Source: Rhizopus arrhizus
Lineage: Eukaryota > Mucoromycota > Mucoromycetes > Mucorales > Rhizopodaceae
Assembly: GCA_024220505.1 (NCBI GenBank)
Contig: JAKZZE010000006.1
Location: 930,001-994,000, forward strand
Direction of reading: 5' to 3'
Length of the DNA: 64,000 nucleotides
Both the position numbers and the translations under genes were made by a program. Numbering within the stretch: position 1 is the stretch's first letter; every line of letters starts with the position of its first letter. The notes beneath the pieces are model-generated. The model ran no database searches, was not told the DNA's origin, and saw nothing but the letters and a program-made list of their open reading frames with translations. Of this stretch, positions 27,664 to 39,268 are shown one piece after another.

Positions 27664-28817
27664 ATGAATAAGAACACAGCAAATCTTAATACAATTGAAG
27701 ATCAAAGAGTCTCGGGTGCAACGCCGGGTTTTACTCCAAATTTTTACAATCCGTTTGAGACTAAACACCGCAGAAGAACTTCGCGCGGACAAGTCAAGAT
27801 ATTAGAAAAAGCTTTTCATGATAATCCTAAACCTAATGGGCGAGCTAGAGAAAGATTAGCTGAAAGTCTTTCGATGAGCCCTCGCGGTGTGCAGATATGG
27901 TTTCAAAATAGAAGAGCTAAAGCAAAGAATCAACAGCAACAGGATCAAAAGCAAGATTATACTGAACAGTCTCATGACAAAAATGATGATAGTGAACCTT
28001 ACGCGAAAAATAATTTTCAAGCGGTATGCAGTGATGAAAATCACCTGTCTACATATCTATCCACATCTATGGCTTACAGTCATTCACAATCATCTTTATC
28101 TTCTTACTCAGAGTCATTAGATAACTTTGAGAATTCCAAATCATCTAAAGTTCACCTTTTAACTCAACTTCAAAACCATCAGCAACCATCTGAACATATT
28201 AACAATTCCCATAATTCACCGTTAGACCAGCATTGGATTGACAGTACGTCTGTGCCAGTTGAAGAAGAAATAAACTCTGAGAAAATGTGCCTGGTACCTT
28301 CTGTTTCAGCTTTTGATCAATTTATGCCTGTTGATCAAGAATGGTGGGTCAACAATTCATCTTTAACTGACAATCGGAATACATATGATCGAATGAAATG
28401 CAAGGACTACAACTCTATTGACCCTTTCGATATGTTTTACTTTAATCCGTCACTCTCAACTATGTCAGGGTGCTTTGATGTTGAAGATAATCAAATCCTT
28501 TGGGATCCTGCTAGAGATAATCAAAGAGCCTATAATCCATTATTTTCATACAATGATTTGGGAGAACCTATAAGCGAATACAGGAATTACATATCTACCA
28601 ACAATGTTTCCGAATGGATTCAGACAGTCTCAACTTATTTTACCGATAAGAGTGATGCCAGGAAACTATCATCTATGTTGCGACAAAATTTCAATTCACC
28701 TCATGAGAACGCGCAACAGGTAAATGCTTATTTTGTGTAATCATCCATTAAAAAGTATATCTTAATTAGATTATGCTAAATTCACCCTATGCGAATAACA
28801 TATTTTCTTACATTTGA
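27664..28817 (+). CDS. Homeodomain transcription factor
   Basis: Exon 27664-28719 plus a probable second exon 28770-28817 (50-nt GTAAAT..ATTAG intron), 367 residues; without splicing the frame stops at 28740. The homeodomain spans about residues 35-91: an Arg-rich N-terminal arm (KHRRRTSRGQ), LEKAF, and the recognition helix VQIWFQNRRAKAKN with the invariant Trp, Phe, Asn and Arg. It is of the typical 60-residue kind, not the TALE type. The rest is Gln/Ser/Asn-rich and probably disordered, with no second DNA-binding domain. A nuclear sequence-specific DNA-binding role is expected; the target and orthologue are not known. A start at an upstream non-ATG codon was rejected. Confidence 0.85.
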
Positions 28818-29232
28818 AAGTGTACAGTGCCGTAGCTTTTTATGCAAGTATTTCTTACTACATTATGTAATTTTTATGACTTTATGCTTCTAGGGAATGC
28901 TTATCATTTTTCACTCAAAGCATCCATTTATTCTACTATTATGTCCTTACCTTTAATTACAACATTTATGCTTTAAACCCATTTTGTACATTTACTGCTA
29001 TTTATTTGTTAATTTTCTTTCTTCTGATCCTAATTATTACACAATTAATAAATTCATGAGGACATTTTTGTCACTCATTTACTATGCAAATTTATTCAGG
29101 TAGGCTTCTTCTCAAATGCTGAAAAAGTAAGTGTGTCCTGATAGTAAAGCTTAATTTAAAATAAATACAACAAAACATGGCATTTGAATAAGTACAAATA
29201 ATTCAATTGGAGCGGAACAAATTCTAGAAGGA

Positions 29233-29269
<37 letters not shown>

Positions 29270-29303
29270 TTCCAGTCAAATCAACAATTCAAAATATACA
29301 AAA
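28818..29303. other. Intergenic with 40-nt A tract
   Basis: AT-rich spacer between the homeobox gene and SNU23; an uninterrupted A run covers about 29236-29275, just upstream of the SNU23 ATG. No gene seen. Confidence 0.5.
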
Positions 29304-30113
29304 ATGAGCGCATATGGTGCTGGCAAAGCCGTATGTTTATCTCTTGATTTATGTTCATATATTAGAGAGCACTCATTTATTTTTATATAGAAAGATACCG
29401 ACTTTAGACGAACTTGGAATAAAGAGGAGTATGCTGCAAAAGCTCGTGCTCGTGAAGCAAAAGATCGTTTAGCAGAGGAAAATGACGAGCGTCGAAAGAT
29501 GGGTTTATCACCACTCAAGCCAAAGAAAAAAGAAGAAGAAGACGATGGAAATAAACAAAAGCTGACTCATCGTACTGAGCGATTAGAACTGGAAAAGAAC
29601 GTTGGCAAGGTTCAAGTGATTCAATCAACCGACTCTAGAAAACAACCGGGATTCTATTGTAAAGATTGTGATATTACTATTAAAGATAGTGTGACATACA
29701 TTGATCATTTGAACGGCAGAAAACGTAATAAACAAACCCCCCCAGAAAGAAAAAGTAATTAACTTTTTGATTCAGATTTGGCAAATGCAGGTATTTCTAG
29801 AAAAACGGAAAAAGCAGATGTAAATGATGTGAAAGAACGTTTGGCAATGTTGAAAAGAAAAAAGGAAAACCCAAAGCAAGAAGAATATGGTTAGTGACAA
29901 AGGTAATGAAAACCATGCAGAAGTCTAATGATAGTTGTAGATCTTGATGAAAGACTAGCAGCGTTAAAGCAGCAAGAAGAAGAAGAAAAACAAAAAAGAC
30001 GAGAAAGAAAAAAGCAGAAGAAGGAACACAAAAAGGAAAAGCAGCCAGAAAATACAGAAGATGAAATGGCAAAAATGATGGGATTTTCAGGTTTTGGATC
30101 CTCAAAAGCATAA
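29304..30113 (+). CDS. SNU23: Snu23/ZMAT2-type U4/U6.U5 tri-snRNP zinc-finger protein
   Basis: Four exons, 29304-29330, 29391-29724, 29776-29889 and 29941-30113, introns 60, 51 and 51 nt; 215 residues. The family pattern is clear: KDTDFRRTWNKEEY at the start, a U1-type zinc finger (CKDC..HLNGRKH) whose last His appears only after intron 2 is spliced, a Lys/Glu-rich helix (LAALKQQEEEEKQKRRERKK) and the conserved end DEMAKMMGFSGFGSSK. Snu23 joins the spliceosome B complex near the U6 ACAGAGA / 5' splice-site helix. The first coding exon is only nine codons. Confidence 0.95.
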
Positions 30114-30212
30114 TTAATAAATGATTCTTTGGTATAAGATATGCATGAAAGTAATCAAATTAAGGGGAAAATTTACAATAAAAAGAGCAAAGATATGTTT
30201 ATTGTATTAACT

Positions 30213-32525
30213 TTATGCTAAAGAGGAATCTTTACCAAGTGTAGCTAATTGATCTAAGAATTGCTGTGGAGATAATATTTCAGTTGATCCATAAGTAATT
30301 TTTCTTTTGCTATTATTCTGCTATTTGATAAACAAAAAAAGTTAGTAAAATGAAATGAAACCACACGAGTCCTACATTAGCTAATTCTTGCAAGTTTTGG
30401 TATTCCAAGTAATTTCCACCTCCAACAACAAACACTATTGCTTCTTGGAAAGCTACTTTATGTGAACGAGGAGCTTTTGAATTTTTACTGACTTTTGGAT
30501 CAAAGTAAAGGAAATCACTAGCTTTAGAAATCTCGTTTTGAGGAGGGGACATAATATCAGAGACGATTTTACTGACAACCAGCTCTTTACGAATAGGTAG
30601 TAGATTCTTTACTCCTGACAATAAATTCTCAAATCCTCCTCCCAATCCTCCCTCTTTTAACCGATCAGATAGCTATTAGAGGTGAATATAGAGTATAATT
30701 TATATTGTTTTCTTTTCTCACCTTATTACTAATGCTGCTAAATCCACGGAATAGATCGTTTTGTGAAAAACCAGTTTGAGGTTGAGTAGGAGGAGCAATC
30801 ATAGATGTCATTCGCATGAGAGCGCGTACTCTAATAAAAACAGTAAATGCATTTGCTGTTTACCCCCCATCTTTTTTCTAGCTTACTTTTTTATATAGTT
30901 CAGAGGATTCAAATCACAACCAACCTCACTTAATGCTTTCTCATATGCTTCCATGTCTTCTTTAGGTATTTCTTCTCCAGTAGACAAATAATAAATCAAA
31001 AACAGTCTCATTTTATCCTCTGGATGCTTCTTTTCTGTATCGCGAATCATTTCCAATAACATGCTTTTGTTTTGTCTTGTAATGTTTTCCTCCATTTGAA
31101 AAAATATGTCGAGTTGTCTATCCTTGATGGAGTTTAATAAAGCAGTTGCTACGTTCATATGCATATCCAATGTAGCCTTCCTTGCTGTCAGCTCAGGTAA
31201 TGCAGTAATGGCAGATTTGAGCAACTTGGTGTTGGAAGACATGTCTATTTGTCCCACATCCTCCAATGAGGACACACCACTAATGCTAGTAATCTCTGCA
31301 GCATCCTTTTTATATTTATTGAGTTCAATATCAATGTCTTCAGCGACCTGCGGGAAGGGGCTTGATGCATTCTTTGTCCAAAAGAAGTCCTTTGTATCAA
31401 TATCATAGCTTCTCTTTTTACCATCCTCTGTATCCAATGTAATTCTGTTGAGCTTCATAGTAAGCACATCATGAACAAGAGCTTCATACGTCCAAGAATG
31501 ACTCAACATGGGGGTCAGGTCCATACTTCGATCCAATAAAATAAGTACAGGTCGCTGTAAAGAACTGTTTTCTACAAACAAACTTGTTCTACTGTTCAGT
31601 ACGTGATCGCGCAGTTTGTTGTCCAATTTTTGAGCAATCATTTCTGCAGCATTTCCTCGAGGGCAGCGAATAATGGGTATGATTCCCATGGTGACAATCA
31701 CCGAAAAGAGTGCATTGACTGCTTTGTCGATTGTTTCTTCAATTAGAGCCTCTGTTGTACTAGGACTATTCAAGCTGATGAATGCTTCAGGTTGATTTAG
31801 TGAAAATACGTTAGGATTTGTGCAAATAAAGTTGAGATGTTGATCATAGACCTATCTATGGTTGTTATTGGGCTGTGAACCAATAGACTGTTTGCATCAT
31901 ACAAAAATATACCTGAGAAATCATGTCAGCTGTATTGTCTGTTGTAGTCATTGTAGCAAATTCTTCCAACAGTGAACGAGGAATAGTTGAGCAAAAGTTG
32001 ATATAATAAGAGTCATACAGATTGCGGCTCAGATCCTATAATGTATGTGCGTTAACAACAAGACATGGTTGTAAAAACAAAATAGTACCTGGCATATTTT
32101 TTTGACGTTTTCCAAAGTTGGTTCTACAAAATAAACCGCAGGTACATCAGGCAAAGATGATCTGTCTTGGTTGAGTAGCCTAGTTTTATAATTAAGTTAG
32201 GAACGCCAGATATAAACAGTTAAAAAAGAGGCATACATGTGTACAGTTACTCCATTCTCACGCAAATCATTAACTCTCATAATAGATGAAATTACATCCT
32301 GTCCAAATTTATCAAAAATTAGCACCTTCCAGATAACGTTGTCGGGTCCAACAGAGCTGGATGACTCTTCAGTTGAATTGAGGTGGAGCATATTGGTAAT
32401 AGCAACTATATAGGTTTACTTGAGCTCCTTGCAAACCTTTTATATTAAAAGAATCAATTACCTCTCTGAGCACTACGTAGAGAGTTTGCATCAACCAAAG
32501 GTAATGGGTTTACTTGCTGCTGCAT
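30213..32525 (-). CDS. SLY1: Sly1 (Sec1/Munc18-family) ER-Golgi SNARE regulator
   Basis: Eight exons, 32525-32462, 32405-32237, 32179-32089, 32035-31913, 31851-30887, 30830-30722, 30672-30376 and 30320-30213, give 641 residues, the usual Sly1 length. Key segments: [75 protein letters not shown] (domain 2), the helical hairpin region of domain 3a, and [17 protein letters not shown] near the end. Sly1 binds Sed5/syntaxin-5 type SNAREs and helps ER-Golgi fusion. ATG 32525 was chosen because it gives [17 protein letters not shown], in place for the family start; an open frame continues upstream but is unrelated in composition. The Gag-like ORF ends 200 bp upstream on the same strand. Confidence 0.95.
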
Positions 32526-32724
32526 ATCAATAGGACACAAACAAAAAGTAAAAAAAAAATAATAATTATAAATAAACTGTGTGACGCATTTGGGTTGAAG
32601 TGATTCCAACTCAGATACAAAAGCGCTTGATGTGTCAATAATTTGTAACAAAAAAGAACTGTTATTTATTGTTTAGGTATGCGCTTCCAAGTACTCTTTT
32701 TTTAAGGAAATACAAAATAGATGA

Positions 32725-34308
32725 TCATTTTCTTTCTTGATTCTCATTCTTTGTTTGGTGCTTTTCTTGAACTTGACGTAAAACATCCCGAAATACAAAC
32801 ATCATGGCATCTTCAGCTGATGTTCCTTCAGACACTGACTCGCTAGCTGATGATGTTTCCACTTCAACTTTTTTCACTATATTTCTTTTCATATTGAATT
32901 CCTCCCTTTCAATCCCTTCCATATTGTCAAATGCTTTTTTGGTGACGGTGGGTTTGACTTTGCTAACGTATGTATTGTCGATTTTCATCTGACCACTTTC
33001 TGGTGCCTGTGCCAGATTATTTAAGCCCGCTGATTTTTCTGTTTCTTGCTGAAACATTTGTAAACTAGAAAGTACAGGCTTTACTCCATCCCCTTGTGGT
33101 AACTTGTCGCGAGGAGCATCTTTTATACTATAAGTTTGAGGCGACTTATAGGTCGGTACTATTTTGCTTTTTGTCCGACTGCTTAAAGGCCAAGCATCCA
33201 ATTTTTGCTTTTTAGACCAAGCGGCCTCAAATTCTTGTCTTTGTAATACTTTTTTTACGCATGCAACATCAGTTTCCTGCTTCGATGAAGAAGTTTTTGA
33301 ATTGCTGGCTTCGTTTTTACGTATCATTGCCTTGCGATGTATTTCTCCAACTTCTCTGTGGCTATGGTTATTTCTTATCTTTATAAATTCCGTACAAGTC
33401 TTTAGATGACCATCATTAAATTCTTTCCCACAATACTGGCATCCACTTTTCGGGCGGTCTAATTTCTGTTTTTTGATTTCCGTTTGCTGTCTTTCACTTT
33501 TTTGATCTCGCTCTAGATGGCTTTTAAGTTCTTGTTCTCGTAATCTTTTGTTTGGTATATTGAACGCATTATGCATGTCTCCTTTTTCTATCTTTTTCTT
33601 CATTTGATTAAATATTTTAGTGATTTCTTCATTAAAATAGTCCTTTCTTTCATCAAATATGGTTTGCAAGTTGGCAAGACTATCGTTAACAAGAAAATGA
33701 ACGCCATTGACGAAATATCCTTCTTCATGACGAATAGATTCAAGAGCACCTCTGACAAACTTTCTGACAGGCTCCCAAAGTGAATTCATAAAAGTATACA
33801 CAAGAAGGCTTCCATCCATGAACAGCGCTCTTTGGCTAAAATTGATGTAGCGAGCAATGTATTTATCGATAGGCTCACCAATACCTTGTTGACAGAGAAT
33901 GAAACGACTTCGATGTACTTGTAAGTCATGAGAAATATCATATTTGTTCACTAGATATGTACGAATAGTTTTCCAATCTGTTTTCTCTAAGCCTTTATCG
34001 TTCGTGAACTTGCTTACAAAATTAATAATTTCCTCATCTTGTCCTTTACTCGCAGCGATTTGTAGATACTTTTTCCAGTATTTGTCAGGAGGCATCTTAT
34101 AATAGTGCAAAGTCCATTGAAAGTTAGCTATAAATTCATCAATAGTCCAAAACGATCTTTCTTGCGTAGGGTTTTCTTTTGTGATAACCTTGGTGTTATC
34201 AAGACTGTATAATCTAAATGGAGGTATAGCTAATTGTAGTCTTTGTTCAGAAATATCCAACGAACTTGTTGTAGGACTGGGGAAAGTACTAATATGTACG
34301 AGGAACAT
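32725..34308 (-). CDS. Gag-like (retrotransposon capsid) protein, stand-alone intact ORF
   Basis: A single 527-residue frame without interruption. Residues about 55-230 have the shape of a Ty3/PNMA-type Gag capsid: FWTIDEFIANFQWTL, a DWKTIRTYLVNKYDIS helix, LCQQGIGEPIDKYIARYINF, and SLWEPVRKFVRGAL. A zinc-knuckle-like CQYCGKEFNDGHLKTC follows after a basic, coiled-coil-prone stretch. The last 200 residues are polar and low in complexity. No protease, reverse transcriptase, integrase or LTR is seen in the flanks, and Sly1 starts 200 bp downstream. It may be a domesticated Gag gene or the lone gene of a non-autonomous element. Family placement rests on pattern, not on a search. Confidence 0.7.
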   Translation of the reverse strand: MFLVHISTFPSPTTSSLDISEQRLQLAIPPFRLYSLDNTKVITKENPTQERSFWTIDEFIANFQWTLHYYKMPPDKYWKKYLQIAASKGQDEEIINFVSKFTNDKGLEKTDWKTIRTYLVNKYDISHDLQVHRSRFILCQQGIGEPIDKYIARYINFSQRALFMDGSLLVYTFMNSLWEPVRKFVRGALESIRHEEGYFVNGVHFLVNDSLANLQTIFDERKDYFNEEITKIFNQMKKKIEKGDMHNAFNIPNKRLREQELKSHLERDQKSERQQTEIKKQKLDRPKSGCQYCGKEFNDGHLKTCTEFIKIRNNHSHREVGEIHRKAMIRKNEASNSKTSSSKQETDVACVKKVLQRQEFEAAWSKKQKLDAWPLSSRTKSKIVPTYKSPQTYSIKDAPRDKLPQGDGVKPVLSSLQMFQQETEKSAGLNNLAQAPESGQMKIDNTYVSKVKPTVTKKAFDNMEGIEREEFNMKRNIVKKVEVETSSASESVSEGTSAEDAMMFVFRDVLRQVQEKHQTKNENQERK

Positions 34309-35406
34309 TAACAGCTGCTCAAAGGGGGGGAGTAGTCAGATGCAGGTTTTGAATGTAAACAACATACCTTGATCCACTTCTAATTGCAATCGTCTTTTCT
34401 AAATTCATGTCATTCATTCTTTGAAGTAGGTTAATTATTTCAACTTTCAATAGCCTTTTTTTTTGTGGTTTAGAGCAAAAAGCCTTTTAAAAATTGCTAT
34501 TTTTACGCAGTCCTGTTTTTTAAGGACCAGTGTAACAGCAGGGCTTAAGGATTATACGATTAGAAAAGTTCTTTCTTTAATAATAAGTTTCTTTAATAAG
34601 AGATCATTTCAATACGAATTATAAAGGAAAAGCATTTTAAGGTCGAATGTGTCCACAAAAAAAAAAAAAAAAAAAAAAAAGAGAGAGAAAGAGATCAATT
34701 ATGTTTACAAAAGTGAAAAAGAATTTGATGAAATGGGTACTTTTTAATAGTAAATTATGTCATGTATGTTTTAGAATAACAAACAAAGTATATCTTCTTT
34801 TTGTTGGTACATGTAATTGATGCAAGTGCGGCTTACTAAACTTGATGTAAATCAATAAAGGGAAATAACATACCAAAAAGTTATCTGGCAACCAATCTTC
34901 TGGATTAATTGTCTCTCGCCGTACAAGAAAAAAAAAAGCTTACAAAAATTACAAAGAATGTATGTTAATTGTTTGTTTATTGTTTTCTTCAAGAAGAAGC
35001 AAAATATACAAGGCTAGCCGCACAACATGATGCGCGTTTTACTTTAAACATCACAAGTTAAAAAGAAAGTGCATGAAAAATACATGAGTGTCACAATAAT
35101 AGGCATTTGAATACCCACACACATCGTACTCCCTCAAAAGAAAATAATATAAAAAAAGTTTATTAAATTTAAACTCTTCATTCAACCTCCATAGGTAATA
35201 AGTAATCAATAATAAAGACATGACATAAGCACAAAAAGTCTTTTAAACAAAAGACACATTTCATATTAATACTGCTTCTGTTGTACAAATAAGAGAGAGA
35301 AAAGGAGGTGTATTTCTCATATACTATAACATTTCTTCTGTGAAGTTTAAAATTTTCTTGTGTTCCTCAAGAGTGGTTTTTTAAGAAATAAAGTTTCTTA
35401 AATTTA
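34309..35406. other. Intergenic, AT-rich, A tract
   Basis: An A run of about 24 nt lies near 34658-34681, followed by a GA-rich stretch. A short frame upstream of the Gag-like ATG cannot be spliced to it in phase. No gene supported. Confidence 0.4.
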
Positions 35407-36774
35407 TGAGAATTTTTTTTCAGTGAGAAATTAAAGTTCAGAAACAAAGAAAAAGCTTGTTGGCCAGCTGAGAAAAAGTACTATTTACAAGAAATGTGCT
35501 TTTACTTTGGATAAAAGCCTATTACATGAATAATGATGTTGCTATAAGGAGACGTAATATGTTGTGGCTACCCAACTCTGATATTGATGCTTGTTTTACT
35601 AATAAATGACTCAAGCTTTCTCGTCCTTTTTCGTTCTGACCATTACAACACCCAACCATCTAAATGCTTGCAAGAAAAATGTAGATGTTAAACTATTTTG
35701 CTTAAATTTAATGAAATATCTGTAGCCATACTCCTTGTCTCTATTGCGGTAGCATTGTTACAGTGTATCCGAAAGTTGATCCCTAACGTTCTCATGGAGA
35801 CGATTGGCGTGAAGATCAAGGCTAGAGACATAGGCATTACCAAAGTATAACTATTTTAAAGCCATTAGAACCTATTTAACATAACAAAGATATCATTACT
35901 ATTATTATTAGAAAGTTACTGTATTATACACACATGGTTTTACATTTTCTAATTGTATACAAGTGTATTTCTCGATATGATCAATAGTAAGAAGAAGAAA
36001 AAAAAAAAAAGCAGATATATGAGCTACAGATGATTGAATTCATCTACAATAACCTTTTATTGCTATTGACTGAAACGGTTTTAATGATGCTTCGGCAGAT
36101 GAACAATCATTCAAAATTCTATTGAAAATGGCGATTGTTCAAATGATTTATGGCTTTAAACCAAGTTGATTAGTATACGACAGTTATGACTAAAGTAATA
36201 AATAGACGCATTTATGATAATAGCTAGAAGATATTTGATATAACTAATTTTGAATTTAAAAGCTATAATGCATTTTGATGCAGCTTTCATCAGTTATTAA
36301 CCTTGCATTTTTCAGTTGGTTTTCTGTAAGTGGATACTTGTTGATTTTAAAAGTGAAAAGTTCATGGCAGAACTTTAAATATTGGATGTCTTATGTTTCT
36401 ATCCGTTCTTAAGCTAGAGGTTATCAAAGGAGTCATCGTTTTTACCGTAATTACAAGTCTTTTTTAGCTATTATCATCAGGAGCTGTTACCTATAGAATA
36501 AAGAAAATAGTTTAACATCTACATTTTTCTTGCAAGCATTTAGATGGTTGGGTGTTGTAATGGTCAGAACGAAAAAGGACGAGAAAGCTTGAGTCATTTA
36601 TTAGTAAAACAAGCATCAATATCAGAGTTGGGTAGCCACAACATATTACGTCTCCTTATAGCAACATCATTATTCATGTAATAGGCTTTTATCCAAAGTA
36701 AAAGCACATTTCTTGTAAATAGTACTTTTTCTTAGTTTCTGAACTTTAATTTCTCACTTATTTGAAAAAATTCT
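35407..36774. repeat. Long inverted repeat element
   Basis: Arm 1 (about 35407-35699) and arm 2 (about 36504-36774) are reverse complements. The inner 228 bp (35472-35699 against 36504-36731) match without a visible difference; towards the outside arm 1 has an extra stretch of about 20 nt containing a TTGGCCAGCTGAG-like segment. The spacer is about 804 bp, with no open frame of note. It could be a TIR or foldback element without transposase, or a hairpin-RNA source. Confidence 0.85.
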
Positions 36775-37283
36775 CATCTTTGGAAAACTACCTTAAAATT
36801 GAATTTACTTTTTCACTCTTAAATCTAAAGGATTTTTTTTTAGCTTCCCATTCACTATTTTTCTTATATAGTTCGCACAACTAAGATATAATGAAGATAC
36901 CATGGGCTTATTAAAGTCATTTAATAAAATAAAAATTCATTGTCTAATCGTAAAGACTGAAGAACATTTACTTGAACAGAGCAATAAAAAAAAGGAAAGA
37001 CGAAGAACAATGAACTTACATAAAAACTAAGAGTATTGAATGCATTTCTCTACTATTATTACGTTTTCATATTTATGAAATAATAATTTTTTTATTTTTC
37101 TATTCTAAGAATGGTTGCCTCATTCGGAATATAGTGTAGCATCAGTTGAAAGGAAACTAAAAAAGTATAAATTTCCTCACTTTCTTTTTTTCTTTTTTTC
37201 TGTTACTCTTTTTTCTTGCATACAAAGAAAGGGAAAAAGGGGATTGTTTATATACAAATTATATACCCAGACGGTTGATTTAC
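36775..37283. other. Intergenic, promoter side of the next gene
   Basis: AT-rich sequence with pyrimidine tracts shortly before the ATG at 37284. No gene seen. Confidence 0.4.
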
Positions 37284-38632
37284 ATGTCAGATGAATTACA
37301 CTATAAGAAGAACATACTCAAGAAGAACAACAGTGTAAAATCAGAAATGTCACGCAAGTTTCGCTGGTCGTCTTGTATTTCTTTTGTATCCAATAAACTT
37401 AAAAGGCCTTCAAAATTAAATACTTCAAAGTCTTTTGAAAATATTCGTGCCTCTCCTTTTAACATTGGTTCTCAAGGTACAAAAGAAATATACTTTTATG
37501 TCTTTCTTTTTAAATGTATGTTTGTGTTATAGGGCAAAAGATACCATCGGCAATAGCTGCGCCGGAATCAAAATCAGTAAGAACTATGGCTGTTGACCCA
37601 GCAATGCTCAGTAATTGGAAACAGCCCATCTCAGCTCTTTCACCTCCGCCAAGACATCCCAAAGTGAAAAGGACAAGTACACAGATACCAACTTGCAACA
37701 ACGAGCAGAAAAAAGATCGTATACCACTTATTGACCCTACACTTACACCACGTGTAAAGCCAAAATCATCAACACAACCTTCACTATTAAGGTTATCTTT
37801 AGATGCAGAATGTTTACAATCACCAGCACAAAGCTTAAAAGAAGACGAAGATAGTGAAAGCGTTTCAACGACCAGCATCATTTCCAGTCATTATTATTCC
37901 ACTCCTATTCGAAGTGGTACATTAGGTAGCACAAAACGTGTAAGCGACGCTTCTATTCCTCCACCACCTTTACCTCAAAGCTCTAAATTTGCACACTCTT
38001 TCTTTGATTCATGGTTAACTATGGATAAAAATGAAGAACTTGATTCCTTTGTTAGCGCTCAAAGCCACATTGAAGAAGAAATTATTGAAGAAGAGGATAA
38101 GAAATCGTTGACTTTAAAAGAAAGGCGCCGAAGAAAATCACCACTAACATTACCAGACAATCTGACATTGGCACTTCAAGAGACAAAAGAGGATAAAGAT
38201 CATGCATGGAGACACGAAATATTAGAACAAAGTATTTTATTTTCACTTCAACAAGACAAGTCGCGACAAGAAGCTATGATGACATTAGAAGGGAAAAAGT
38301 CAAAGACAATATCCATTCAACCTATAGTAAATACCCAAGAATTAGATAAACATTTTAAGCTCAAGGACAAAAGTACAAACAGTCGTCGATCACTCACTAT
38401 AAATGATCAACAGCAGCATCCTCAGGATAGTAGTAGACTTGAAATTATTTCTGAAGATAACATACCAAAAATAGCTTCGCGTATACCGGAAACACCACCT
38501 CATCATCAACAATTTGCTCCTTCCTTGATTTCCGTGCCTTCTACTCCAAATTCAATGGATTCCTCGGTTATTGAGCATGATGATTATATTGCTCAACAGC
38601 ACGCTTTAGCTGTCTTTTTATCTTCTGATTAA
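37284..38632 (+). CDS. Ser/Pro-rich unknown protein
   Basis: Exons 37284-37476 and 37533-38632 (56-nt intron) give 430 residues. No known domain is visible. It begins MSDELHYKKNILKKNN, has a basic N-terminus, several SP/TP sites (ALSPPPRHPK, LTPRVKPK), a PPPPLPQ motif that could bind SH3 or EVH1 domains, an acidic EEEIIEEEDKK stretch and a basic ERRRRKS run. The many SP/TP and RRxS sites suggest a phosphorylated, disordered regulatory or scaffold protein; this is inferred from composition only. Confidence 0.6.
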
Positions 38633-38876
38633 AGGCTGGTTCCTTTATTAAGAACAAGAAGAGAGTATTATAAATAAGCAAAAAAATAAAAAAAGGGGCT
38701 TAATTATAATAATTATATAACTTGGATTCATTTTATCCAAGAATATCATAAAACAGGGGAAAATTCCCTTTATGTTTGGGTTTCATTGTGTATGTTATCG
38801 GAACTTAGAAAGTATCCACACAAAAAAAACAGAGGCGTGTGAGCACTTTTTTTTTTAAAAAAAATCTGCTTTAAAC

Positions 38877-39268
38877 ATGTCTGACGAAAGACAAGAAAAG
38901 AAAGAAGGCACCAGTTCTAATGAACACATCAACATTAAAGTTGTTGGTAGTGTAAGTACATGCTTTTATTGAATTGCACGTTAATAACATTGATGTGAAT
39001 ATAGGACAAGAATGAAGTTTTTTTTAAAATCAAGCGTTCAACTCATCTTCGTAAATTGATGGATGCCTATTGCGAACGCCAAGGAAAAGCTCCAGGCTCA
39101 GTTCGTTTTTTATATGACGGCACTCGTGTGTTGAATCACAACACGCCTAATGAGGTTAATACATTATGAAAGATCATTACTTTTTTTTTCTAAACAATTC
39201 TTTTACAGTTGGATATGGATGATGGTGATACCATTGATGTTATGGTTGAGCAAATTGGTGGTTACTAG
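38877..39268 (+). CDS. SMT3: SUMO (small ubiquitin-like modifier)
   Basis: Three exons, 38877-38951, 39005-39154 and 39209-39268, introns 53 and 54 nt; 94 residues. Flexible charged N-terminus, then HINIKVVGSDKNEVFFKIK, LMDAYCERQGK, SVRFLYDGTRV, TPNELDMDDGDTIDVMVEQIGG, ending GGY. This is the SUMO beta-grasp fold; the di-glycine is exposed by removing the single last Tyr, needing a Ulp1-type protease. It is conjugated to lysines of nuclear and other proteins. I see no psi-K-x-E chain site in the N-terminus as clear as in yeast Smt3. Confidence 0.97.

Noticed and set aside
35530..35620. WLPNSDIDACF in the inverted-repeat arm as a FYVE-like fragment
   Set aside because: Only a few residues resemble FYVE; the frame stops at once and the Cys pairs are absent.
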